64,000 bases of DNA, taken from Tildeniella nuda ZEHNDER 1965/U140. GTDB taxonomy: Bacteria; Cyanobacteriota; Cyanobacteriia; Leptolyngbyales; Leptolyngbyaceae. The stretch is from contig JAHHIG010000004.1 of NCBI GenBank assembly GCA_019358895.1, forward strand, positions 248,001-312,000, given 5' to 3'. The position numbers and the translations under genes are program-made. Below, one piece after another: positions 35,120 to 43,055 of this stretch. Each line of letters starts with the position of its first letter. The stretch's first letter is position 1. Below the pieces are notes generated by a model that was not told where the DNA came from, did not search any database, and saw only the letters and a list, made by a program, of their open reading frames with translations.

Positions 35120-35125
35120 TGCAGT

Positions 35126-35191
35126 AGAAGTCGGGGTTCTTAACGAACACTGTCGCGTTAGCCTGATAACTGACGCAGAACCCCGACTTCT
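35126..35191. repeat. 15-bp inverted repeat (hairpin)
   Basis: AGAAGTCGGGGTTCT (35126-35140) is complementary to AGAACCCCGACTTCT (35177-35191). It is a cyanobacterial palindromic repeat, downstream of the TIR-AAA gene, and could serve as its terminator. Confidence 0.85.
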
Positions 35192-35243
35192 TGACCCACC
35201 CACCTTAATCTGCCTTCTGCCTCCACCTTTTATCCTTCATCCT

Positions 35244-36875
35244 TCATCCTTTCCCCCCAAGCCGATCGCCAAAATACCGCCGATACAGCTCACACCGAAA
35301 CGTCACATCATTGTCCTGCAAGTTCACTAGCCCCATACTGTGAAGCTGAAACGCCTGCACCGACTGCAACCGGACGGGGTCTGACGTTTGTACGACTCGT
35401 TTCACCGCCAGTGCCATTTCTGGGCGTTGTTCCAGGTTCCACAGATGCCGTCGCAGGTGGTCGCCGTAGAGTCCCGCTTCGGTGGGAGCGGTTTGCAGCA
35501 GGCGGTTCAAGGTGGTCTCCTGACGTGCCACATGATACAGCGCGACTCTCACAAGATAGGGATGTCCACCCACCATTGCCATGAGTGGCTCGATCTCGAT
35601 CGCCGTCCAGCGCAACCCGTGACGTTGGGCGAGGTTTTGCACTTGCTCAGCGGTGAATTCTGGGAGTTCGATCGGCAAGCCCACATTAAACGGCGACTGG
35701 TTAATGTTCATGGGAATGTACACCTCCGTGGAATGCACCACGACGAGGCGGAGTTTCTTCCACAGGTCGCTATTCTTCGCCGCCTCATGCCATGCCCGCA
35801 GCAAGCCAAAAAAGTCTGACGCAACGTTGGGATGGTTAAACACCATGTCTACTTCATCCAGGCAAAGGGTGAGTGGACTGGTGATGCTGGGCAGCAGGTA
35901 GTCTTCAAAGTACGCGGTGCAGTTGTCCTTGCTGCCAAAAATGTCATCCCAGTAGTCGGCAAGCTTGTTGGGCAATTGCAGTCGTCGCCCCACGCTGGCG
36001 CAGAACCACTTTAAGAACTTATCCAGGTCGTTGAAGATCGCGGCATCGGCAATCTGGAAGCTCAGCGGTACGGTGAGATGGTGGTGGTCTCCCGCACGGC
36101 GTAAAATGCGCGCCATTAAGGAAGTCTTACCCATCTGTCGGGGCGCTTTGATGCGGATCAGGGCACCCGGTTTGACGATCGCCTCATAGCATTGAGCTTC
36201 GATCGTGGTGCGCGCACTGCCCTCTCTAGGAACGCGATCGATGTAAAAGGCAGAGGCAAGATCCACCTGTCCTTCGGGGAGTTCGGGTTCGGCGATGGGG
36301 AGCGGGTGGGTGGGGGAGGCAGAGGGGGCGGAGGGGGCAAGGGAGGCAGGGGGGCGATCGTCCTCTGCTGCATCCTTTACCCAATCACGGGAATCCTGGC
36401 TGCTGCCCACCAGACTCAGAACTTCCTGCAAGATGATCGGCGTATCGGCATCGGTCATCCACTCTCGCTGCTGGATGCGTTGCAGATAGCCGCGCAGGTC
36501 ATAGTTGAGCGGTGACGTGAACGGAAAATTGACCCGAATGGGTAGAATGCCAGGGCGATGGTCTTCACGGGTATCGCGCAACTGCTTTGCCCGTCGCACT
36601 TCCTCCGTCACCATCTCACTCACGGCAGACTGGGGCGACAGCAACAGCAAAAAGAAATCACACTGCTCTAGTGCATCATCGATCCGCTGCGACCAGTTCT
36701 CGCCCAGGCGAATACTCTCACCCGCCAGGAAAACGTGGTGTCCAGCCGCTTGCAACGACTCGTAAAACTGCTGAGCCAGACCACTATCCGGCTCTTTGCT
36801 GCGGTAGCTGATAAACACCCTGGCAGCGGTTGGGGAAGACTCACTGCCAGCGAAGCGCGTTTCATGACCAGGCAT
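35244..36875 (-). CDS. TIR-domain STAND-like ATPase (TIR-AAA_35)
   Basis: 543 residues. The TIR domain is at about residues 18-150: ARVFISYRSKEPDSGLAQQF, HHVFLAGESIRLGENW, then CDFFLLLLSPQSAVSEM. A Pro/Ala/Ser linker (about 175-195) joins it to an AAA_35 ATPase: P-loop APRQMGKTSLMARIL, Walker B TLCLDEVDMVF, and HSTEVYIPMNINQSPFNVGL. Bacterial TIR domains may cut NAD or make cyclic ADP-ribose signals on activation, so an infection-response role is plausible but unproven. No C-terminal sensor repeats are fused, but the next gene downstream has AAA_35 plus TPRs. Confidence 0.87.
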   Translation of the reverse strand: MPGHETRFAGSESSPTAARVFISYRSKEPDSGLAQQFYESLQAAGHHVFLAGESIRLGENWSQRIDDALEQCDFFLLLLSPQSAVSEMVTEEVRRAKQLRDTREDHRPGILPIRVNFPFTSPLNYDLRGYLQRIQQREWMTDADTPIILQEVLSLVGSSQDSRDWVKDAAEDDRPPASLAPSAPSASPTHPLPIAEPELPEGQVDLASAFYIDRVPREGSARTTIEAQCYEAIVKPGALIRIKAPRQMGKTSLMARILRRAGDHHHLTVPLSFQIADAAIFNDLDKFLKWFCASVGRRLQLPNKLADYWDDIFGSKDNCTAYFEDYLLPSITSPLTLCLDEVDMVFNHPNVASDFFGLLRAWHEAAKNSDLWKKLRLVVVHSTEVYIPMNINQSPFNVGLPIELPEFTAEQVQNLAQRHGLRWTAIEIEPLMAMVGGHPYLVRVALYHVARQETTLNRLLQTAPTEAGLYGDHLRRHLWNLEQRPEMALAVKRVVQTSDPVRLQSVQAFQLHSMGLVNLQDNDVTFRCELYRRYFGDRLGGKG

Positions 36876-36941
36876 ACGAAAATCTACGGAGGCGATCGTC
36901 TGCTCATCTTATCTGATTTTATTTTGCAAAGGCTGTAAATT

Positions 36942-37060
36942 GTTGAGCTATCAGCTATCAGCTATCAGCTATCAGCTATCAGCTATTAGCCATCAGCTAT
37001 CAGCCATACCCTTCTTGTCCCCTTGGCTCCCGCTGACCACTAAACGCTGACCGCTCACTG
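36942..37060. repeat. Heptanucleotide repeats (TATCAGC and TGACCGC)
   Basis: A tandem TATCAGC array followed after about 40 bases by TGACC/CGCTGAC units in the opposite sense, between the TIR-AAA gene and hup. The rest of 36876-37199 holds nothing recognised beyond the presumed promoters of the two divergent genes. Confidence 0.85.
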
Positions 37061-37199
37061 CCAACGCCTACAGCGCCAAAGTCTTAGCCCTTTTAGTCAA
37101 GTCCTCATCGTCTGCATTCTGCTGCCTGAGTAATTAAACTCTTGCACTTTCAAAACCCTCAAGTATAATCACAGCAAACATTGCGAGGGCTTTTAGGAT

Positions 37200-37481
37200 A
37201 TGAATAAAGGTGAACTAATCGATAAAATTGCAGAAAATGCAAGCGTGACCAAAAAAGATGCTGATGCTCTGTTGACAGCGACGCTAGAAGTGATTCTCGA
37301 AACCGTAGCGGCTGGAGAGAAAGTGACGCTGGTTGGCTTTGGCACCTTTGAGGCGCGCGATCGTCAGGCACGCGAAGGACGCAATCCCTCTACAGGCAAG
37401 CCCATTCAAATTCCAGCCACCAGAGTACCTGCTTTCAGCGCTGGCAAAGTCTTTAAAGAGAAGGTGCTTGAGAAGGCTTAG
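37200..37481 (+). CDS. hup: HU family histone-like DNA-binding protein
   Basis: 93 residues, full length. MNKGELIDKIAENASVTKKD, then VTLVGFGTFEARDRQAREGR and the beta-arm tip NPSTGKPIQIPATRVPAFSAGK. The Pro-bearing arm intercalates in DNA. It is the nucleoid protein of the cell. AGGA lies five bases before the ATG. The stop is followed by a heptamer array rather than a clear terminator. Confidence 0.97.
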   Translation: MNKGELIDKIAENASVTKKDADALLTATLEVILETVAAGEKVTLVGFGTFEARDRQAREGRNPSTGKPIQIPATRVPAFSAGKVFKEKVLEKA

Positions 37482-37503
37482 AGCTTAGGCGTTACTAGGA
37501 ATT

Positions 37504-37626
37504 AGCTATCAGCTATCAGCTATCAGCTATCAGCTATCAGCTATCAGCTATCAGCTATCAGCTATCAGCTATCAGCTATCAGGACAAGCTTTAGGGCTGA
37601 CGGCTGACGGCTGACGGCTGACGGCT
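37504..37626. repeat. Eleven perfect AGCTATC heptamers plus a GGCTGAC array
   Basis: AGCTATC is repeated without change from 37504 to 37580. After about 15 bases a second array of four or five GGCTGAC units runs in the complementary sense, so the region can fold into a long hairpin between hup and the RodZ-like gene (convergent). Confidence 0.95.
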
Positions 37627-37653
37627 TCTTACTAGGCTAGCGCCTTCCACCAA

Positions 37654-38577
37654 TCAGTTCGCTGCACCTGGTTTAGGCTTCTCACTGGGCGGAAACGTGA
37701 CATCCTTCACCTCACCAGGCGCACCCAAACGTTTTGCTTCGCCCTGATTGTAAGAAACCGACACTGCGCCAGCATTTCCCGCTTGCAGCACCAGTGTTTT
37801 TTGCGCCTTCCACGTTTTTTGCTCGCCCTTTTTCAAGATGCCTTCGTACTCGGTTTTACCATCTGCAATGACCTGAAACCAGGATTCGTCCGTCAGCTTC
37901 ACTGCTACCTGAATCGGCGAGTCCGCTGCTGGTGTGGCTTCACCTGGGGCAGATACCGTCGGCAATGGGCTGCTTGAGGCTTGAGGCGCGATCGAGGTCG
38001 GGGCATCTGCGCTGGGCTGTGGTGAAGGAGCGGCTGGACTGACGCTGTTGGCGGTCGTTTCAGACTGTGACTCGATCGCGGTAGGACGATTTAGCACATT
38101 GACCAGCCCAACTCCCACCAAAAGCACTGCCGCTGCGCTTAACAGCACCCACGGCAAGTAAGAGCGCCCAGCAGGAGGGGTGCGATCGTGCTGGATGAAC
38201 TGAGGCGGCAAATCGATCGGCTCGACAGCAGACGATTCAGCGACATCGTGCTCCACAGGCTGTTCGACGGTATGGGGGCGCTCTGCCTCCGGTGCTTTGC
38301 GCTCAATCATAAATGATGGCTGTGGTGTAAAGGTTTTTGCCAGCGCTACACCATCCAGCCCGATCGCGTCTGCAAAGCGTCGAATAAAGCCCTGAACAAA
38401 GACTGGCTCTGGTAATCGCTCAATGTGCCCCTCTTCCAGCGCTTGCAGAAGACGCAGCGGAATGTAGGTCTTGACCGCAATTTCGTCCAACGAAACGCCT
38501 CGTTCCTTACGCTCTCGACCAAGATAGGTACCAATCGTTTTGAGTTGCTCCACCTGAGTGGCATCAAGCTCTTTCAT
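37654..38577 (-). CDS. RodZ-like helix-turn-helix membrane protein
   Basis: 307 residues. The N-terminal cytoplasmic HTH (IGTYLGRERKERGVSLDEIA, TYIPLRLLQALEEGH, FVQGFIRRFADAIGLD) is of HTH_25 type. One helix at about residues 145-163 (LPWVLLSAAAVLLVGVGLV) and a Ser/Pro-rich linker follow, then a periplasmic DUF4115 domain (VKLTDESWFQVIADGKTEYE). This is the RodZ layout, which links the MreB cytoskeleton to cell-wall growth. The promoter lies in 38578-38846, where nothing else is seen. Confidence 0.88.
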   Translation of the reverse strand: MKELDATQVEQLKTIGTYLGRERKERGVSLDEIAVKTYIPLRLLQALEEGHIERLPEPVFVQGFIRRFADAIGLDGVALAKTFTPQPSFMIERKAPEAERPHTVEQPVEHDVAESSAVEPIDLPPQFIQHDRTPPAGRSYLPWVLLSAAAVLLVGVGLVNVLNRPTAIESQSETTANSVSPAAPSPQPSADAPTSIAPQASSSPLPTVSAPGEATPAADSPIQVAVKLTDESWFQVIADGKTEYEGILKKGEQKTWKAQKTLVLQAGNAGAVSVSYNQGEAKRLGAPGEVKDVTFPPSEKPKPGAAN

Positions 38578-38846
38578 TGCTCTTCCTTACAGTCCTTAAA
38601 ACTCGTGTTAGCTCTGATGTTAGTAAAGCAGTCTGGTGCCAATGCGTAAACCCGCAGCGATCGCAGCGCTGGTGTGAGTCCTGACATCACTCAGTATGAT
38701 AGGGATGCTAGTAAAGAAATGTAAAATAAATGCAAGAAAACGTTATTGTTAAGGCGAAAGGCGCTTTTGACTAAAGAGAGACCTGAAGGTAAGGGCAACC
38801 AGAGAGAATTAACATTCGGACGCGTTGTTTGCCTGAGTCAAGTTTG

Positions 38847-40001
38847 ATGAAAATTGACCACGTTTGTTTCTATGTGAACGATGCGATCGCGACCCGTGAT
38901 TGGTTTGTCCAGCAATTAGGGTTCCGCTCTGTGGGCAGCCATGTGAATGCGGATCGCGCGATCGAGGTCGTTAATGCGGGTGCTATATACTTCGTGCTTT
39001 GCTCTGCAACGAATGCGCGGAGTCCGATCGCCGCCTTTTTGCAGCGCCATCCTCCAGGTGTTGCTGATGTCGCTTTTTGCGTGGAGGATATCGCAGCCAC
39101 GATCGCTCAGGCAACGCAGCAGGGCGCTACTGTGCTACAGCCCATCCAAACCGAAGTGCAGGCACAAGGAACACTCAAGTGGGCAACGCTGGCTGCCTGG
39201 GCTGGTCTCACGCATACCCTGCTGGAACGGATAGGTATCACCTCTCTGCTGCCCCAAGCCACCGCCAGGTTGGACAACTTACTCATCGCTCAACCCGGCT
39301 ATACAAGCGATTCTCCTCCAATAGCGGTTGAGCTAGACGATGACAGCAATCCTGGTCTGTTTACAAGCATTGACCACGTTGTCTTGAATGTAGCAGCAGG
39401 TGACTTAGAGCGATCGGTTGCCTGGTATGAACGGGTCTTAGGGTTTCAACCCCAGCAGGGCTTTGCGATCCAGACTGCTCACTCAGCCCTATGCAGCCAG
39501 GTCATGCGACACCCTTCGCCAGGTGGGGCACAGTTGCCAATCAACGAACCCGCTTCATCCAACTCGCAGATTCAAGAGTTTTTGGATGTCAATCACGGCG
39601 CTGGTGTGCAGCACATTGCCCTCGAAACGACTAATTTGGTGAGGACGATCGCCCAGCTACGGCAGCGCCACTTAGCGCTGATGCATGTTCCTGCAAGCTA
39701 CTACACGCAGTTGCGTCAGCGATCTGGGTTCGCTTTGCCAGAGGTCATGATCCAGCAGCTAGAGCAGCAGCAAATCCTAGCCGACTGGCAACCTGACGCG
39801 CATCAAGCTGTCTTACTCCAAACCTTCACCCAGCCGATTTTTGACGAGCCTACGTTTTTCTTTGAACTCATTCAACGACAGCCTAGCGATGACAGTGGAC
39901 ACTCACAGCTAGCGCAAGGGTTTGGTGAAGGCAATTTTCGTGCCCTGTTTGAGGCGATCGAGCGCGAACAGATGAAACGCGGCAGCTTACACACCTCCTA
40001 G
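38847..40001 (+). CDS. 4-hydroxyphenylpyruvate dioxygenase-like VOC protein
   Basis: 384 residues from MKIDHVCFYV; a TTG six codons upstream is the alternative. Two VOC halves: IDHVCFYVNDAIATRDWFVQ at the start and IDHVVLNVAAGDLERSVAWY at about residue 178. Iron ligands are expected in the second half: the His of IDHVVLNV, the His of GVQHIALET, and the Glu of FFFELIQR. The layout is that of HPPD, which makes homogentisate for tocopherol and plastoquinone-type pathways. The homologue could use another alpha-keto acid. Confidence 0.85.
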   Translation: MKIDHVCFYVNDAIATRDWFVQQLGFRSVGSHVNADRAIEVVNAGAIYFVLCSATNARSPIAAFLQRHPPGVADVAFCVEDIAATIAQATQQGATVLQPIQTEVQAQGTLKWATLAAWAGLTHTLLERIGITSLLPQATARLDNLLIAQPGYTSDSPPIAVELDDDSNPGLFTSIDHVVLNVAAGDLERSVAWYERVLGFQPQQGFAIQTAHSALCSQVMRHPSPGGAQLPINEPASSNSQIQEFLDVNHGAGVQHIALETTNLVRTIAQLRQRHLALMHVPASYYTQLRQRSGFALPEVMIQQLEQQQILADWQPDAHQAVLLQTFTQPIFDEPTFFFELIQRQPSDDSGHSQLAQGFGEGNFRALFEAIEREQMKRGSLHTS

Positions 40002-40070
40002 GGCGCGTCATCAATTAACGATCAAACGCTTGCAGCATCAGCCCAGTCGCGCCCGCTCCTAAAAAGCAGG

Positions 40071-40128
40071 CTAGGGGCTGTAGCCTTTCTACCATTGGAT
40101 GTTGGCTGAAATTGATGACAGCCCCTAG
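40071..40128. terminator. Inverted repeat between convergent genes
   Basis: CTAGGGGCTGT (40071-40081) pairs exactly with ACAGCCCCTAG (40118-40128), with a 36-base loop. The right arm overlaps the last codons of the CPP1-like gene. It may end transcripts from both sides. Confidence 0.6.
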
Positions 40129-40745
40129 CGCAGAAAGCTGCTCACCAGCCACAGAACGAAGAACGTCACCACGCTAACAAGGACATTTGGGTTTGGAATC
40201 AGGCTGGTGACTTGAGCAGGTAAGAGGGTGCTGAGTAACCCACCCACTAGAAATCCGCTGACCAACCCCAGGAAACCCAGTAAGACCGTTCTGCCAAGCT
40301 TCCGCTCTTTGCGGTAGAGAAAGTAGAAACTTGCGCCCATGCCCAAAATCAACGCCATTTGCACTACATTAGCGCCTGGAGCAAAGATGACGAGCGCACT
40401 GAGCGCACTAAGCACCCCGGCTGGCAGCAGAATATCCGCTCGGCTGGGAGTATCAATGAAGCGCTGTAACCATGCCGGACCTCGGCTAGTCGGCGCGACG
40501 GGTGGATTGGATGGCAGCGGCACAATTTTTTCGGGAAATCGAATGCGATCGGGCACTTTAATTTTGCCTTCCTGCCGCAGACGCAAGCGATCCATTAAAA
40601 CGGCATCATAGGCAGCTTCAATGCTCTCTAGCTGCTTGCGATCGCCCTGATGCTGAGCAAACAGTTGATTACGAGCATCTTGAATTTCCTCAAAGCTGGA
40701 AGCCTCTGTTACCCCAAGCTGTTCGTATGGACTTTGGCTACTCAT
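40125..40745 (-). CDS. CPP1-like (DUF3353) J-like membrane protein
   Basis: 206 residues from MSSQSPYEQLGV, with GGAG about ten bases upstream. The first 70 residues resemble a J domain without HPD (SPYEQLGVTEASSFEEIQDA, ESIEAAYDAVLMDRLRLRQ). After a Pro-rich linker there are four hydrophobic helices (GVLSALSALVIFAP to VVTFFVLWLVSSFLR). This is the cyanobacterial version of the plant CPP1 protein, which stabilises protochlorophyllide oxidoreductase. The upstream GTG at 40760 is disfavoured. Confidence 0.88.
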   Translation of the reverse strand: MSSQSPYEQLGVTEASSFEEIQDARNQLFAQHQGDRKQLESIEAAYDAVLMDRLRLRQEGKIKVPDRIRFPEKIVPLPSNPPVAPTSRGPAWLQRFIDTPSRADILLPAGVLSALSALVIFAPGANVVQMALILGMGASFYFLYRKERKLGRTVLLGFLGLVSGFLVGGLLSTLLPAQVTSLIPNPNVLVSVVTFFVLWLVSSFLR

Positions 40746-41202
40746 GGTTTGCGTCTCCACCTCTATCCAAAGCTAACGTAGTCTGATACCTGTTCACAAG
40801 CATTTTTAGCATCGATCGCAAAATCTTAGTTATGTTGGGCTTGACAGGCGATCGTCTCATGGCTTGCCCCTTTCTCTAGCGAACGTCGTGATTGCCCAAG
40901 ACAGTCTGTGAAAGCTGAGTCATACTGTTCCTGGGAAGAGTACTGATCAGACAAGCGTACTGATGAGAGGCTGTATGCTCTGTAATAACAAACTAGATAG
41001 AAAGCAACAAAGCGTTGTTGTCGTAAATCTCGTCATCAAGGGCATACTTAACCATCAAACACTAAATCAACAATTGTTTAGAATGTTGGGTGCATCGCTT
41101 GACTTAGCATAATAGCTTGTCAGCCTTGTGTCGCTTCTTCCTCGTGCTGCTTCACGGCTACTCTACTTAATCCAGTCCTCTTTCTTCTCCAAACGCAAGG
41201 TT
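40746..41202. other. Intergenic region between divergent genes
   Basis: About 455 bases. It is AT-richer near 40980-41100. It should hold promoters for the CPP1-like gene and for the tandem regulators. No repeat array, RNA or reading frame was recognised. Confidence 0.4.
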
Positions 41203-41925
41203 ATGGCTATGGCTCCAGCCAAGATTCTCGTAGTTGATGACGATCCTGCAATCCGGAATCTCATTCACCGCTTTTTAACTAAGCAGAACTATCAGATGGA
41301 ATCAGCCGAGGATGGCAAAAGTGCCTTAGCAACGTTTGAACAGTTCAATCCAGATTTGGTCATTCTAGACGTGAATCTACCCGATGCCAACGGCTACAAC
41401 CTTTGCCAGGAGATGCAAAGCCGAACAAACGTGTTTATCCTCATGCTGACTAGCCGCACAGATGAGGCGGATAAAATCAAAGGCTTCTCGCAGGGCGCTG
41501 ATGACTATATCACCAAGCCGTTCAGTCTGGGAGAGCTGGGTGTTCGTGTGGGAGCCATCTTAAAGCGCCAACGCCCGGTTACGTCAGCCGAGCAGCAATG
41601 CCTCATGTTTGACCAACTGATGATCGACCCGGTGCGGCGCGAGGTGAAGTTTAACGATGACATTATTCTGTTGACAGCGCTGGAATTTGATTTACTTCAT
41701 TTTTTGGCGAGTCATCCGGGTCGTGTCTGGCGACGAGCTGAGCTGATTCAAGAAGTCTGGGACTATGAGTATGTCGGCGACCAGCGGGTCGTTGATGTCC
41801 ACATTGGTCAGATTCGGAAAAAGATTGAGATTGATACCAGTCAACCAGCTCTTATTCAGACAGTGCGGGGTGTCGGTTATAAGTTTGAGGCACCTGGCAG
41901 TGGAAAGCCGGATGCCAGTGCCTAG
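41203..41925 (+). CDS. OmpR/PhoB-type response regulator (first of tandem pair)
   Basis: 240 residues from MAMAPAKILVVDDDP. Receiver: VVDDD acidic pocket, phosphoacceptor in DLVILDVNLPDANGYNLC, LMLTSR, and the Lys in YITKPFSLGELG. Winged-helix output: LTALEFDLLHFLASHPGRVW, RAELIQEVWDYEY, VDVHIGQIRKKIE, VRGVGYKFE. It lies 24 bases before a close paralogue and no kinase gene is adjacent. Confidence 0.93.
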   Translation: MAMAPAKILVVDDDPAIRNLIHRFLTKQNYQMESAEDGKSALATFEQFNPDLVILDVNLPDANGYNLCQEMQSRTNVFILMLTSRTDEADKIKGFSQGADDYITKPFSLGELGVRVGAILKRQRPVTSAEQQCLMFDQLMIDPVRREVKFNDDIILLTALEFDLLHFLASHPGRVWRRAELIQEVWDYEYVGDQRVVDVHIGQIRKKIEIDTSQPALIQTVRGVGYKFEAPGSGKPDASA

Positions 41926-41949
41926 TAATGAGTTTCAGGTAATGTGGCT

Positions 41950-42684
41950 ATGAATAACGTGGCTGTAACGGATGTTAAAAAGATTTTGGTGGTTGAGGAT
42001 GATATTGCTATTCGTAATTTGATCCAACGGTTTCTCAACAGCAAGCCAGCCTATCAGGTGAAGTCTGTTGGCGATGGTAAAAGCGCGATCGCCAGCTTCA
42101 AGGAGTTTGATCCCGACCTGGTGATCTTAGATATCAACTTGCCAGATAGCAACGGCTATCAACTCTGTCGAGATATGCAAGCCGCTACTAATGTTTGCGT
42201 TCTCATGCTCACTAGCTCCACCGATCAGGCGGCTAAGCTCAGGGTGCTGGCGGAGGGCGCAGATGACTATATGACTAAGCCGTTTGACCTGGAAGAACTG
42301 GCAGTGCGAGTTGAGGTGGTACTGCGCCGAATGCGGGAGCGCACATCGCTACAGGAAAAGCCGCTGACGTTTGGCACACTGACGATCGATCCGCCCAGAC
42401 GCGAAGTCAAGCTTAATAACGAACTTGTGCGACTCACAGCACTAGAATTCAACCTGCTGCATTTCCTCGCCAGCCATCCTGGTCGTGTGTGGACACGCCT
42501 CGAACTCATTCGTGAGGTCTGGGGACACGAGTTTCCTGGTGATCCCCGTGTGGTCGATGTTCACATTGGTCAGATTCGCAGCCACATCGAAGTAGACACT
42601 AGCCAGCCAATGCTGATCCACACAGTGCGAGGCGTTGGCTACAAATTTGAATCAGCCGACCCTGCACAGGGCGACAACGCTTAG
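41950..42684 (+). CDS. OmpR/PhoB-type response regulator (second of tandem pair)
   Basis: 244 residues from MNNVAVTDVK; a GTG two codons upstream is possible. It has the same domain order as the preceding gene with matching motifs (DLVILDINLPDSNGYQLC, YMTKPFDLEELA, LTALEFNLLHFLASHPGRVW, VRGVGYKFE), so the pair arose by tandem duplication. Differences cluster in the receiver surface (TDQAAKLRVLAEG) and the recognition region (HEFPGDPR), which suggests that inputs or targets have diverged. Confidence 0.93.
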   Translation: MNNVAVTDVKKILVVEDDIAIRNLIQRFLNSKPAYQVKSVGDGKSAIASFKEFDPDLVILDINLPDSNGYQLCRDMQAATNVCVLMLTSSTDQAAKLRVLAEGADDYMTKPFDLEELAVRVEVVLRRMRERTSLQEKPLTFGTLTIDPPRREVKLNNELVRLTALEFNLLHFLASHPGRVWTRLELIREVWGHEFPGDPRVVDVHIGQIRSHIEVDTSQPMLIHTVRGVGYKFESADPAQGDNA

Positions 42685-42734
42685 TCTACCGCCTGGCAGC
42701 GACTGACCGCGATTGTTCCTACCACATTAGATTC

Positions 42735-42974
42735 CTACCACGTCAGATCCGCATAAAGATTGACAGTGAGGCGCGATCGACCGTCTGGCACTGCGCTGAT
42801 GCAGCTACAGACGGACTCTTCGCCATCCAGCTCTACCTCGCAAGCATGGCATGAACCCATCAGGCATCCTGTAGGAATCGAGACTCCAGCACGACTAGCC
42901 GCCCGCAGCAGCAACTCTCCAGGCTCGGCATCAATGGTTACATCGTCAGGCAAAAAGTGGATACGAACGCTCAT
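42735..42974 (-). CDS. Small plant-type [2Fe-2S] ferredoxin-like protein
   Basis: 79 residues from MSVRIHFLPD, with GAGGG ten bases upstream. Cysteines fit the plant-type cluster: GCLMGSCHACEVELDGEESV followed by CSC. The N-terminal part (VTIDAEPGELLLRAASRAGV) is the usual beta-grasp. It is shorter than photosynthetic ferredoxin PetF, so it is probably a specialised electron carrier. It lies downstream of cobQ on the same strand with an 80-base gap. Confidence 0.85.
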   Translation of the reverse strand: MSVRIHFLPDDVTIDAEPGELLLRAASRAGVSIPTGCLMGSCHACEVELDGEESVCSCISAVPDGRSRLTVNLYADLTW

Positions 42975-43055
42975 CGGTGGAGAACCCTCGAAAACGTCAA
43001 TTCTAAGCCAAGACTGTGGGAATCCCAAGGTGACAGTTCTTCTGGAGGTTGGTTG

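Noticed and set aside
34703-35330. Three overlapping open frames of 89-166 codons on both strands
   Set aside because: They are by-products of a minisatellite with a period divisible by three; no protein family or consistent start supports them.
37504-37626. Possible CRISPR array
   Set aside because: Units are contiguous heptamers with no spacers. No CRISPR-type repeat-spacer pattern was seen anywhere in the window.
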